Below are positions 43,884 to 53,258 of a stretch of 64,000 nucleotides of DNA, piece after piece. The stretch comes from Eutrigla gurnardus (Eukaryota; Chordata; Actinopteri; Perciformes; Triglidae), in contig OY741268.1 in assembly GCA_963514095.1 (NCBI GenBank), positions 2,642,001 to 2,706,000 on the forward strand, in the 5' to 3' direction. Under the pieces are notes generated by a model. It did no database searches and had not been told where the DNA came from. It worked only from the letters and a program-made list of their open reading frames with translations. Position numbers and translations under genes: made by a program. Within the stretch, counting starts at the first letter, position 1. The number at the start of each line of letters is the position of its first letter.

Positions 43884-43889
43884 AAAAAA

Positions 43890-43974
<85 letters not shown>

Positions 43975-43990
43975 ATATATACACACCTAT
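43884..43990. repeat. Poly(A) plus TA microsatellite
   Basis: About 24 A residues directly followed by about 40 TA dinucleotides with a few substitutions, inside the 3' UTR of the I-clade LINE. Confidence 0.97.
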
Positions 43991-44031
43991 ATATATACAT
44001 ATTAATAGTAATAATATACATAAATGAATGT

Positions 44032-44652
44032 TTAAACCCTATCCATTAATCCTGTTTCCCTCAAGTAGTTGCTCACATACCTGCTAATGCTTTCTGATCT
44101 TTGCAACATGTTCCCTACCGTGAAGCTCACCTTTTCCCTATGCATTGCTGCTTTTAGTTCTTTCCTCTCTCTCTCATAACCCTTGCATTCCATGAGAACG
44201 TGTTGCACACATTCAGGTTGATCACACATTCTGCATTCACCAGTAGGATGTTTGCCGATTTGGTGTAGCGTGCTGTTAAGCGCCGTGTGTCCTAATCTGA
44301 GGCGGGTAATGACCACCTCCTCCTTCCTGCTCCTGCCCACCATTCCTCCTTTCCCCACCTGTTTTTGTATATTGTAGAAGTGTCTTCCGGTCTCATTTGT
44401 ATCCCAGTAATCCTGCCAAACTTTTCGCATTTGTGATTTAATGATTGTCTTTCCTTCTGCTTTCCCTAGTGGGATGTTGATGTTTACTGCTTGTGACCTC
44501 AGTGCTTGTTTTGCAAGTATGTCTGCATCCTCATTGCCGTCAACGCCTGCATGAGCAGGAACCCACAGAAATCTGACCGTTCTCCCCCTATTGTGAAAGC
44601 TGTATAACTTTTGGTGGATCTCCATGATCAGATCTTGCCTGCATGACTTCAT
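44032..44652 (-). pseudogene. I-clade LINE: RNase H end and C-terminal CCHC-like region
   Basis: The frame is open for 206 residues and contains VRFLWVPAHAGVDGNEDADI (RNase H motif with catalytic Asp) and LAKQAL. Next is VVITRLRLGHTALNSTLH followed by GECRMCDQPECVQHVLMECK, a C/H-rich C-terminal module. Retention of RNase H assigns the element to the I group. Continuation of the frame at 44730-45536. Confidence 0.9.
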
Positions 44653-44729
44653 GGTCTTAATACTGTTGAGGGCTGCCCAGCTATCTGATGCTATGAGTGC
44701 TTTGGCCCTGTTGTTTCCCCCTAACCATC

Positions 44730-45536
44730 TCAGTGCAAGCGTGATAGCCAGGAGTTCAACTGTATATATACTGATGCGTTGTCTGTTGCTCGCTCCTTAA
44801 TTGCCACTTTATATTCCGGAATGTAGACCGCAGCTCCGGTACGCCCAGTTTCTGGCTCTTTTGATCCGTCTGTAAATATTGCTATTGTATTTGCATAATT
44901 CTGTTCGATATACTTTTGAACCACGACTCCAGTAACTCCTTGCTTTGACTTATTTTTGATCTTCTGTTGGATATTAAAGTCCACTGATGGCATCGGGAAC
45001 AGCCAGGGAGGAATTTCTGGTAATGAAACATTAGGAGTATACTGCATGTTGCACAAGCCAACACTTTCTGCCTTAGCATTTCCAACCCAGCCTAAGCTCC
45101 AGAAATTCGACTTATCATGCTCTGAGCAGTCCTCTAATATAGCCTTTGCTGGGTGAGATCTTTTATGGCCCTGCAGGTGAACCCAGTATGCCAACATGAG
45201 CTTTACCCTTCTTATTCTTAATGGCTCTTCCCCCATCTCAACCTGCAGAGCTGCAACTGGGGAGGTCTTAAATGCCCCACTACATACCCTGAGTCCTTTA
45301 GCCTGCTCCACATCCAGCTTCTTAAGGTGACTTTGTGCTGCTGACATATACGCAACACTCCCATAGTCTAATCTGGTTCTCATCATGGTTTGGTATATGT
45401 TTAATAGAGATTTCCTGGTTGCACCCCAATCACGACCTGACAGGCATCTCAAAAGGTTATTAACATTTTTACATTTGTCTTTTGTCCTCTCAATGTGTTC
45501 TCTCCAGGTGAGCTTTTCATCAAACAGGACACCCAA
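44730..45536 (-). pseudogene. I-clade LINE: RT C-terminus and RNase H start
   Basis: The 268-residue frame covers the RT thumb/connection (LLNIYQTMMRTRLDYGSVAY, DVEQAKGLRVCSGAFKTSPV, LAYWVHLQGH) and then the RNase H start NTIAIFTDGSKEPETGRTGA (first catalytic Asp in TDGS). A two-base shift in a short tatata stretch near 44765 (SVYIQL in this frame, VELLAITLALRW in the other) breaks the frame inside RNase H. The RT catalytic core was lost by 5' truncation. Confidence 0.88.
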
Positions 45537-45707
45537 AAAACGAATGACTTTGACTTGGTCTGTAGATTGGTCAACCAGTCACTCTTTTATACCATGCCAG
45601 CGAAATTACAGTCAGGTGTGAGAGTATCCCAGGTTAAGTGGGAGGGGCTTAAATTGGGTTTTCTGAGCAAGAACGGTTTCCTTTAGCCTGAGGAGGAGAG
45701 ACAGACA

Positions 45708-46751
45708 ATGACTTCAATTGTACACAGACACCGACATCAAAGGAGAAGATATAAGCCACGACACTATGCTGAACGCCCCAACCTGCTTGAGAATTACTCC
45801 AATGATGAGCTTTATGCACGATACAGATTTGGGCGAGATGATATTGCTTTCATCTGCAATATTCTTCATCCTCACCTTGAACGTGCCACTCTGAGGAGCC
45901 ATGCCTTGACTGTGGAGGAGCAAGTGCTCATAGCTCTACGCTTCTATGCATGTGGTTCCTTCTTTGAAGTCATCGGGGATGGACTGGCGGTGAAAAAGGC
46001 AACAGTGGGCCATGTGATGCACTCGGTGTCATCTGACCTTACGAGTCTTCTGGGTCAATTCGTGAAATGGCCTGAAAATGAAGAAATGGCAAGGACCAAG
46101 AGGAGGTTTTTCTTATTGGGGGGGATGCCCAATACTATTGGTGTTATTGACTGTACGCATGTGCATATCCAGGCACCTCATGCCAGGGAATGGGAGTATG
46201 TCAACAGAAAGGGCCGGCACAGCATTAATGTGCAGCTTGTGGGAAATGCTGACCTCGTTATCACCAACTGCGTTGTGAGATGGCCTGGGTCTGTACACGA
46301 TGCCCGTATTTTGAGAGCAAGCCACCTCTTCCAAAGGTTCCAGCAGACCGCCCCAGATGGCATTCTCCTCTGTGACAGCGGTCACCCCCTTCTACCCTGG
46401 CTGATGACCCCTTTTGCTACTGTCACCAATGACTCCCAGCAGAGGTACAACACTGTCCATGCCACAACAAGAGGGACAATTGAGCGCCTGAATGGTGTGA
46501 TAAAACGCAGATTTGCCTGCCTGAACTATCTCCGTGTGGAGCCACAGAAAGCCTGTCGCATCATCTGTGCCTGCATTGTGCTCCACAACATAGCACAAAC
46601 GAGAAGAGTGCCACTTCAGGAGGCTCCCATCGATGGACCTCTTCCCTACGCAGAAATCCCTGACCTGCTGCCTCCACCACCACCACAGCCTGATGGACCT
46701 GCTGGAAGAGCCATACGCAATACAGTGGTTAACCTTTATTTTTCCAATTAA
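45708..46751 (+). CDS. Harbinger transposase (HARBI1-like), intact single exon
   Basis: 347 residues with no stop. The N-terminal region (LENYSNDELYARYRFGRDDI, AFICNILHPHLERAT, ALTVEEQVLIALRFYACGSF) holds the helix-turn-helix-like part seen in HARBI1. The DDE nuclease residues are in IGVIDCTHVHIQAP (Asp), WPGSVHDARILRA (Asp) and GTIERLNGVIKRRFACLNYL (Glu), followed by ACIVLHNIAQ. Length and motif spacing match functional Harbinger transposases (about 350 residues). It excises and inserts the element at CWG targets when paired with the Myb-like partner. The ATG at 45708 follows ggagagacagaca. It diverges from the Myb-like gene, whose start is about 2 kb away because of the LINE, and about 165 bp in the original arrangement. 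Confidence 0.93.
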   Translation: MTSIVHRHRHQRRRYKPRHYAERPNLLENYSNDELYARYRFGRDDIAFICNILHPHLERATLRSHALTVEEQVLIALRFYACGSFFEVIGDGLAVKKATVGHVMHSVSSDLTSLLGQFVKWPENEEMARTKRRFFLLGGMPNTIGVIDCTHVHIQAPHAREWEYVNRKGRHSINVQLVGNADLVITNCVVRWPGSVHDARILRASHLFQRFQQTAPDGILLCDSGHPLLPWLMTPFATVTNDSQQRYNTVHATTRGTIERLNGVIKRRFACLNYLRVEPQKACRIICACIVLHNIAQTRRVPLQEAPIDGPLPYAEIPDLLPPPPPQPDGPAGRAIRNTVVNLYFSN

Positions 46752-48013
46752 ATGGTTAAACAATGTGATGGGTGTTCTTGCATTTTTTTTAAGTGTCAGT
46801 TTATATCATGCTGCACATTGTTAAATCAGAAGCATGAAAATTGAAAGTGCTTCAAAGACTAATTTGACTTAATTCAAAACCTTAAAAATGCACTTTTAAA
46901 ATGTTTGGAACTTTCCTCAATGGGATTTTAAAACATGCAGCAATGTATTTGGTAAGTGTTTGTGTACAAACTGATTATTTCACTTAACCAAATCAGATGC
47001 TATTTTGCTTTAAATTACCACAATTATGTTTAGTGAGAGCCTTCTACATAAAGGGAGACAAATTAGGATGGAAAAATGTATCTAATTGTGTCACTGATCA
47101 AGCTATAATACATGAAAATAATGCAACTACAATTTCAAACAAAATCCAACAACTTATCACTGCAATTGAAGCATTTCCAAGGATTTCCAGCATCATACAG
47201 ACCCTGTCCTTAATAGCTGAGTGGGCTCTGAAAGTAGAAGAAAGGGAAGGAGTATGAGTAATATCTTTGTCTTCATTTGGACTCCACAATACTCACAGAA
47301 ATTGTGTGCATGATGACAACAGCATGATTTTCCCAGCATTACTGTAGCATTCTGACACTTCTGAATGAACTGCATAGTTCATACACAACACACATAGTGT
47401 GTGGTCTGTACACATGTAGCCTATTTTCAGTCTGCTGTGTTGCCAATGACGTAACGCTAATAAACTCTGAACAGGTTGATGTTAGTTTAAACAGTTATGG
47501 TATAATGTACGTCAGATTAATTACCTTGTAAATCAAACCACGGACCGCAAAATTCGTAAACAAAGCCAGTGACCGCTAGCCCGCTAGCTGCTTTACACGC
47601 AAGTCAATGGAGCAGAGTTAGCTACCGTTAGCATGGCCGCGGCTCAATTAGAGATCGCTACAGCCTGGTTTTCAGTACGTGACAATTCATATAGTTAGCT
47701 AGCACGATATGTTGGTTGGCGTTCATATGGTCCTTAAACCGCTAAACATTAGACGACGGTAAACTTACATTTTTGACGTGAAAGTCGCGCTCCCAGCTGC
47801 TCCTTCCGTGAAGTAGTCCGCCATGTTTCAGATCCGGAGGCGGAGACTTGAGACTTGGTAATCCGTATCCAGCCAGGTCGGGATCACGGTGATCCACCCG
47901 GCCAGTGTTTTGAAATACTCAGATAAAGTCAGCAGGATCACCTTGATGAGAAAAGGAGGATTTCATTATCCGGATTATTCTGATCCGGATTACAAGTTTT
48001 GAAATACTGGGCC
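46752..48013. other. Right flank of Harbinger element 2
   Basis: About 1.26 kb between the transposase stop and the right terminal repeat. A frame at 46997-47257 has no recognised domain. The last 150 bp carry several gatcc, gtgatcc and ccggat motifs in inverted pairs (47860-48000) that mirror similar motifs next to the left tip (40957-41010) and are candidate binding sites for the Myb-like protein. Confidence 0.45.
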
Positions 48014-48855
48014 CTGGAGAGCTGTCGAGACAACAACCTGATCCTCAAGCTTCAAATACCTCGGTGTCCACATCAGCCAGGACGCAACCTGGTCCGTCAA
48101 CACCGCAGCGATGGCCAAGAAAGGACTCCAGAGGCTCCACTTCCTGAGGTGTCTGAAGAAAGCATGACTTCCATGACAGCTGCTGGTGAACTTCTACAGG
48201 TCAGCCATTGAGTCTGTCATCACCTACTGTATCGCAGTATCGTACTCTGGCTGCACCCTAGAAAACAAGAACTCTCTCCAGTGCATCATCAGGACTGCAG
48301 AGAGGATCACTCGGAAGGCAACAGCCATTACCCGTGACACCACACACTCTGGACACGCCCTGTTCACCCCCCTGCCATCTGGCAAGCACTACAGGGTGCT
48401 GTATGCACAAACGACCAGACTCCAAGCAGCTTCTACCACAGAGCTGTCTCACTATTGAACGCGCAGAAGTGCCCCCCCACACTGTCACACCGACCTTTAG
48501 GCCATGTTTACACAAAACGGGTTTTTCGGTTCTCAAGCGTCACATTATGCGCCAGAAAATACTTAACGTCATGTGAGCGCCCTATGTTGAAGTTGCTCGT
48601 GTTATTCTCCCTGTTTTGTTGTTCTCCCTACACTGCCGCCCATAGGTTTGGCATAGTTATGGCGCTTGACGGCGTATTTATGCGGGTTGATGTAAATGAC
48701 GACTTTTTTGAATATTATTATATTATTATCTTATTGTATACTCCTTGTAAAATTTGTATGTTGGTTAGTATGTATATTTTGTATATTTGGGTTTCATATT
48801 TTATACTTTGGGTTTAGCATTTGTATCTGTATACTTCTCTCACTGATGTTATGCA
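48014..48855 (+). pseudogene. Rex1-like LINE C-terminus and 3' UTR
   Basis: The RT resumes after the Harbinger: SFKYLGVHISQDATWSVNTA, LQRLHFLRCLKKA, then FYRSAIESVITYCIAVSYSG, LQCIIRTAERIT and HALFTPLPSGKHYRVL at 48186-48420. The coding end is near 48475. From 48500 (ggccatgtttacacaaaacg) the sequence looks like the tip of a DNA transposon fragment rather than LINE UTR. The 3' UTR is then cut by a solo LTR at 48856. Confidence 0.78.
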
Positions 48856-49783
48856 TGTCAAGCCTGGGCTAGGAAGGAGGACTCAGGAGCAGAATTGGAA
48901 CAATTAGATCAGGCTTTTATTGAGAGCTTGGTTCCTTCACTTGACTTCTTAAGTAGAGTGATAAACAAATTACTCAAACTACTCTGGCTAGGAAAATCCA
49001 TCCATCGTCTACCGCTTTCCTGTATTTAGGGTCGCGGGTGGGCTGAAACCGAGCCCAGCTGTCATTGGGCGTAGGCAGGGTACACCCTGGACAGGACGCC
49101 AGTTTTATCACAGGGCCGACGTGTAGAAACAAACAACCATTCACGCTCACAATCACACCTACGGGCATTTAGAGTCATCAATGAACCTATCCCCATCCTG
49201 CATGTGTTTGGACTATGGGAGGAAGCCAAAGAACCCGGAGAGAACCCACGCTTACACAGGGAGAACATGCAAATTCCTGCTGTGAGGCAACAGTGCTACC
49301 AACTACACCACCGTGCAGCCCAGGCTAGGGGAGAAAAAAAAATCGCTCCAATCAGAGGAAGAAGAAAAAGGCTATAAACACAAATTACTCAACTGACAAT
49401 AAATGAAGAAAAGAGGCACTTCACCGGAGGCAAACAATTGGCTATGAACTAAGGCTTAAACTACACTGGCAAAATTACAAACAAAAGGTCACTCACTTAG
49501 GAGGATCACAAAATAAATACAAACTTGGAATGGTGGCATGGACAAGGTTGGAAACAAGCACTGGGGTGCGGAGCGAACAACACTTTGGCACATGACAAGG
49601 GGACCATAAGACACATGAGGATAATGGGAAACAGGTGGAAACAATCACAAATCAGGGACGACGTCACCGGTGACACATCAGGAAGGGCAAGTGACCTGAA
49701 ATGAGAGGAGTTACTTTTCAAAATAAAACAGGAAGTTCACGAGACAAAACCCAGGACAAGACACCCCTCACTGTGGCGTGACA
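48856..49783 (-). mobile_element. Solo LTR with 5-bp TSD, containing a SINE
   Basis: It starts TGTCAAGCCTGGG, ends GGCGTGACA, and is flanked by atgca (48851-48855 and 49784-49788). On the minus strand it shows tgtcttgtcctgggttttgt near the start and caataaaagcctgatc near the end, typical of fish Gypsy/ERV LTRs. Without the inserted SINE it is about 590 bp. No internal region remains. Confidence 0.9.
48993..49322 (-). mobile_element. tRNA-headed SINE with 7-bp TSD
   Basis: In minus orientation it begins with cacggtggtgtagttggtag (A-box-like head) and has gcaggaatttgcatgttctc where the B box would lie. It continues through the conserved body (cctgtccagggtgtaccctg, agcgg) and ends in gatggatggatttt. 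The direct repeat ggctagg lies at 48986-48992 and 49323-49329. It is the better preserved relative of the copy at 17590-17976. Confidence 0.82.
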
Positions 49784-49843
49784 ATGCATCTACAGGCTTG
49801 CTCCAACAGTATTTCATTGTACTTGTACAATGACAATGAAGAT

Positions 49844-50179
49844 ATCTTTCTCATCTTATATTTCAGCCACCTCCTTGCAGAGGGGTTCTGGCACCTATCT
49901 GTGAACACCCCAATCTGATTGGGTCACCTGGATTTGAACTCACGAGTTGCGATTGGCTGAGCTGAAACTCTTGAGTCTCCCTCTCTTTATCTGCGATGAG
50001 CATCTCCTTCTTCCAGCCCCTTGCCACCTGGAAGGTTGGCCTCTGCCACAAAGTCTGCTTTGGCCTGCAAGCAACTACTACTGAGGCCCAGTTCATCCAG
50101 GTCTCATCTTGAAGCCTTCTACCAAGACATCATTTCTAGCCAAAATATGAGGACTCACTAGAAATCCTTCACATCCATG
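49844..50179. other. No gene recognised
   Basis: No domain. A short frame at 49863-50096 lacks motifs. Confidence 0.35.
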
Positions 50180-50400
50180 TGTAACGACCCTTATTTGTGC
50201 AGATTCCAGTGATGAAGGCAGAGACACAGGGATTCCTGACAGTGGCTTTTATTGTCTGCAATTCACAAACAAGCAAACATACAACCAATGAGGTCCACAA
50301 TCGTGACTGCAAAAACGGGTCTGAAATAACAAAATAAAAATCAGGACAATACTCTCCATAACGCATAGCGCAGCGTGGTTGCCGCCAAAATATGCTTTAT
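50180..50400 (-). mobile_element. Partial LTR, minus orientation
   Basis: The minus strand ends with gacaataaaagccactgtca and ...aagggtcgttaca, i.e. a polyadenylation signal followed by a CA-terminated R/U5. The other end is not found, so it is a fragment. Confidence 0.5.
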
Positions 50401-50464
50401 CGCGGTTTAAACCTTCCATTTTTTATCATTACATTCCAAGAGCATCAATTAGTGCAACTTATAT

Positions 50465-50560
50465 TGTCAGGTTTCGGGCAAGGAGGGAGGACTCAGATGC
50501 AGAGGCAGGGGCAGTATGAACAGGCCAACCAAAGATCAAGGAAAAAACAGGCTAACATAT
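50465..50560 (-). mobile_element. LTR end fragment, minus orientation
   Basis: tgtcaggtttcgggcaagga followed by gggaggactcagatgcagag reads on the minus strand as the closing U5 of a Gypsy-type LTR ending CTGACA, resembling the closing sequence of the solo LTR at 48856 (aaggaggactcaggagcag). Confidence 0.45.
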
Positions 50561-50997
50561 ATACATTTATATCCAACCAATAGTTTGCAAAGAAAACAGA
50601 AGGACACCATCCCTTTTCTTCATAAGGACCAGCGAGGGATCAACCTTTCCTCAACATTCTGGGCAAAGCTTGGCAAATACATTTCTGACCATGAGCATAG
50701 AACTTGAACCGGTATTTTTAAAAATGCAAGAAAAGGAAAGTGGAACCTTTGTCATCCTTACTCAACAGATTTGCTCACACCAACACCTTAAACATAGATC
50801 ATTGCTTTTCATGAAAGGTGGAAGCTGCTTGTTATATTGATGCTTTTGGTCATGAAATGTTTCCCTAAATGTTTACATGGAGTGCTTCTTCATAGCAATG
50901 TTATGCGTGTGTAAACAGCCAACAACATAATCTGTTGCATGAAGTGGGGAGTCTGAAATATGTTCAAACAAACAAAAACGCAACGTCACACAACCAG

Positions 50998-52130
50998 GGG
51001 TCCGTTTCACAAAGCAGGTTTAGTGAAAACCTTGAGTTAGTTAACCCTGAGATGAGGGAACTCTGGTTTTTCGGTTTCACAAAGCCAGTTCAGCATAAAT
51101 CTGAGTCAGTTACCCGGGTAACATACTCCGTGAACCTAACCTGCTCGCTAGCAGGTTTGCTTCAACAAACCCTGAGTTTCTCCCTACATGTCTCCGCCTT
51201 TTTCCGGAATCTGAACCAACTCTGAAAAAAATGTGCCATCCTTTCATCGTCAACCTAATCGATATGGAAATAAAAGTGATTCTAGCAGCTTTGCGTTGGG
51301 AGACAATTTTGATTACCTTTCCTTCCAATCACATTAGATATTATCTAAACAATATTCTCCGACATTTTCAACATTTCATATCGCGGACATAATCCGCAAC
51401 CAGATTCTTTGCGGAGGTAGTGTTTTTGCGAACGGGAGATTTATGAAATGTTTAAGTACATTTGTGTTGAAATATCTGCTTATATTTACTGTTTAATATG
51501 TGAAATATGATTAAAATCATATGCCTTAGTCAACGTATTTGCGCAATATTCTTATGCTTAATTTTCAACTGACGCCACTTTCTTTCTGTGCCTGGGGGGA
51601 TTACACACAATGAAAATGATAATTCACCCAGTGCGCTACTTTGTGAACTACGGGAGTTGAACCCCTGTCACCTGCGCCGCTGGCGGTGTTGCTAACCATT
51701 ACACCACAGTGTTGCTGTGCAAGTCTGAAAATAAAGACTTATTACCTTTAGATCAATAGACTGTTTCATTCAGTTATACACATTAGATCGGGCAGTAATT
51801 GTCTGCCACGCTAACTATCGCTACTTTGCTGCAGTTACGTTGCTCCTCTTTCTCAGGATGAGCTCGTTTTCTACATAAACACTCAGTAATATCTAATGAC
51901 GCTCTCCCCGTTGCCATGGTGAATCGTAGTATCGGAGCTCCATTGATGATGGCTTTATAGAGTCGGCAGGCACGCGCGTAACTCAGAGTTTACATACTCA
52001 GAGTTGACTGAACTAATTGAAAACCGCTGTTCTGAAACTGAAAACTCAGAGTTACCCATCTCAGAGTTGGTCAACTCAGAGTTCAGCGTTAGCTTCAGTT
52101 TTTGTTGAACCTGCTTTGTGAAACAGGCCC
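50998..52130. mobile_element. Harbinger MITE (1133 bp) with CAG duplication
   Basis: Left tip GGGTCCGTTTCACAAAGCAG and right tip ctgctttgtgaaacaggccc form an inverted repeat of about 21 bp. cag is duplicated at 50995-50997 and 52131-52133 (CWG site). There is no transposase. Repeated aactcagagtt palindromes lie near the right end (51975-52085). A truncated sister copy is at 38319-38830. It contains a tRNA-like module at 51640-51715. Confidence 0.92.
51640..51715 (-). other. tRNA-like module inside the MITE
   Basis: On the minus strand an A box (tggtgtaatggttagca, 51706-51690) is followed at tRNA spacing by a B box (ggggttcaactccc, 51665-51652). The acceptor and anticodon stems do not pair fully, so this is a tRNA-derived sequence or SINE head rather than a functional tRNA gene. 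Confidence 0.6.
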
Positions 52131-52139
52131 CAGGCCTTT

Positions 52140-52735
52140 AATGACAGTGGTGAGGGTGATTTTCATAGACACAGGATCTTCCGACAGGCAATCTGAGAGG
52201 TAAAAGCGATGACATTGACCTGAGTCACTGTCGCCTTAATTTCATCTCCATGTGAGGGGACGGACAGACTCCAAAACCTTCAAGATTGTATCAAAGAACA
52301 GTTTGGGGCATGACCAGAACGTGGGTCAAATCACAAGGGGTCTGAGAACATCTATTGCATCTGTCATCTGCTCCAGCTATAGATCCTTGGTAAGCCTTGC
52401 TTTATTATAGTGATAATCCTATGATGTAATATTTTGAATCATACAAGCCTAAACCTAGAGAATTGAGGGGCTTTTTCCCCAAAATCATGTGACAGGATGA
52501 TCTGCAAGTCATTCTCCCAGCTGGCCCTAATATTGTTAACAATAGATGGAGAATGAAGAATATAAAAATGGTGGCCCTTTGGAAGTGTTTTAGCCTGAAG
52601 AATTAGATCTATACTGCTTGGAGATGGGACTTGAGGAAATTGGGAGTGAGTCCTGGCAAAAGCATGTAACTGAAGGTATCTAAAAAAGTCTGAGCTATTC
52701 AAGTTTAAGTTTGTGCAGTTGTTAAAAGCTTACAC
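52140..52735 (-). pseudogene. Tx1/L1-like LINE ORF2 C-terminal fragment
   Basis: The minus strand contains SDFFRYLQLHAFARTHSQFP and ASWENDLQIILSHDFGEKA, matching the region after the RT in Tx1/L1-clade fish elements. It continues in broken frames to a Cys-rich end and KILCLWKSPSPLS. It adjoins the right flank of the Harbinger MITE. Confidence 0.68.
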
Positions 52736-53093
52736 TAACAACAATTTATATAAATATCTTTAATATATCGGAGGCCACTCCTATTAAAGCAACACTAAAG
52801 AGTATTTATTGCCTTAAAATAATGTTTCCAAAATAGTTTCAGTGGTTCATCACCTCAAAACCGGGTGAACGGCACTTCAGCATTCGCTCTGCAGCCGTCT
52901 ATCGGCTGTAACCGCACTATGTAACTTTGCCTCGTCGGGTAGCGGTTTTGTAGTTCTAATGAGACTACGAATTTGACCTGCTTTACGGCAAGCGTTACAA
53001 AAGCCGGTAGGTGGAGGCTCTGCGTAGAGATCAGTGGGAGAACACCCGTGCGTGGAAGATACCTTGCAGCTAGGTAGTTTTTAAATTGGCGTC
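52736..53093. other. No gene recognised
   Basis: Possible 5' leader of the small ORF at 53094. ttaaagcaacactaaagagt at about 52785 resembles the start of a dispersed fish repeat. Confidence 0.35.
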
Positions 53094-53258
53094 ATGGCAG
53101 AGCCTGCAAAGAAAAGGAGGAGTATAATGTCTGATGAGGCGAAGAAAAGAAAACGGGAGCATGACAAAGAAAGAGCTCGTATGAGAGTGAATATCCGACT
53201 GGCTCACACTCGTTGGCGAGAGCTGAAGGAGGCTAAAAAAATGCAAGACGGATGGTGA
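53094..53258 (+). CDS. 54-residue basic, charged protein (repeat-encoded)
   Basis: ATG at 53094, TGA at 53256-53258. The protein is rich in Lys, Arg and Glu (MAEPAKKRRSIMSDEAKKRK; then RARMRVNIRLAHTRWRELKE), with a predicted helix. Similar short basic N-termini occur in many fish repeat-encoded proteins, usually continuing into a longer domain. Here a stop follows KKMQDGW. I do not know the function. The GC-rich leader and the good start context (gtcATGg) make a truncated first exon of a repeat-borne gene plausible. Confidence 0.4.
   Translation: MAEPAKKRRSIMSDEAKKRKREHDKERARMRVNIRLAHTRWRELKEAKKMQDGW

Larger units (their letters stand above)
43742..45557 (-). mobile_element. 5'-truncated I-clade LINE (Nimb-like) with 11-bp TSD
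   Basis: Flanked by the identical 11-mer gtctgtagatt (43731-43741 and 45558-45568). In minus orientation it begins within the RT C-terminus (VKVIRFLGVLFDEKLTW), continues through an RNase H domain and a zinc-knuckle-like tail, and ends in a 3' UTR with a TA/A microsatellite, ggtaggtggcggcaatgcac and agaagaagaagaa. It lies between the two divergent Harbinger genes. Confidence 0.92.
40942..48013. mobile_element. PIF/Harbinger element 2, both genes open
   Basis: The terminal inverted repeats are GGCCCAGTACTTCAAAA (40942) and its mirror TTTTGAAATACTGGGCC (ending 48013). The target triplet ctg is duplicated (40939-40941, 48014-48016), the CWG site known for vertebrate Harbingers. The 7.07-kb span includes a 1151-bp hAT and a 1816-bp LINE, so the native element is about 4.1 kb. 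The Myb-like gene (minus, 43727-42706) and the transposase (plus, 45708-46751) are divergent and both free of stops. Confidence 0.93.
39640..49843 (+). mobile_element. Rex1-like LINE, in four pieces around nested insertions
   Basis: Coding pieces lie at 39730-40941 and 48017-48480, and the 3' end at 49789-49843 finishes attgtacttgtacaatgaca + atgaagat, the usual tail of this fish LINE group. A Harbinger (40942-48013) splits the RT with ctg on both sides. A solo LTR (48856-49783) splits the 3' UTR with atgca on both sides. The LINE itself has lost most of its endonuclease. Confidence 0.83.

Noticed and set aside
43754..44021. Open frames of repeated Tyr-Ile on both strands
   Set aside because: Translation of the TA microsatellite and poly(A) run, not a gene.
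51640..51715. Functional tRNA gene
   Set aside because: A and B boxes are present, but acceptor and anticodon stems do not pair; a tRNA-derived module is the better description.
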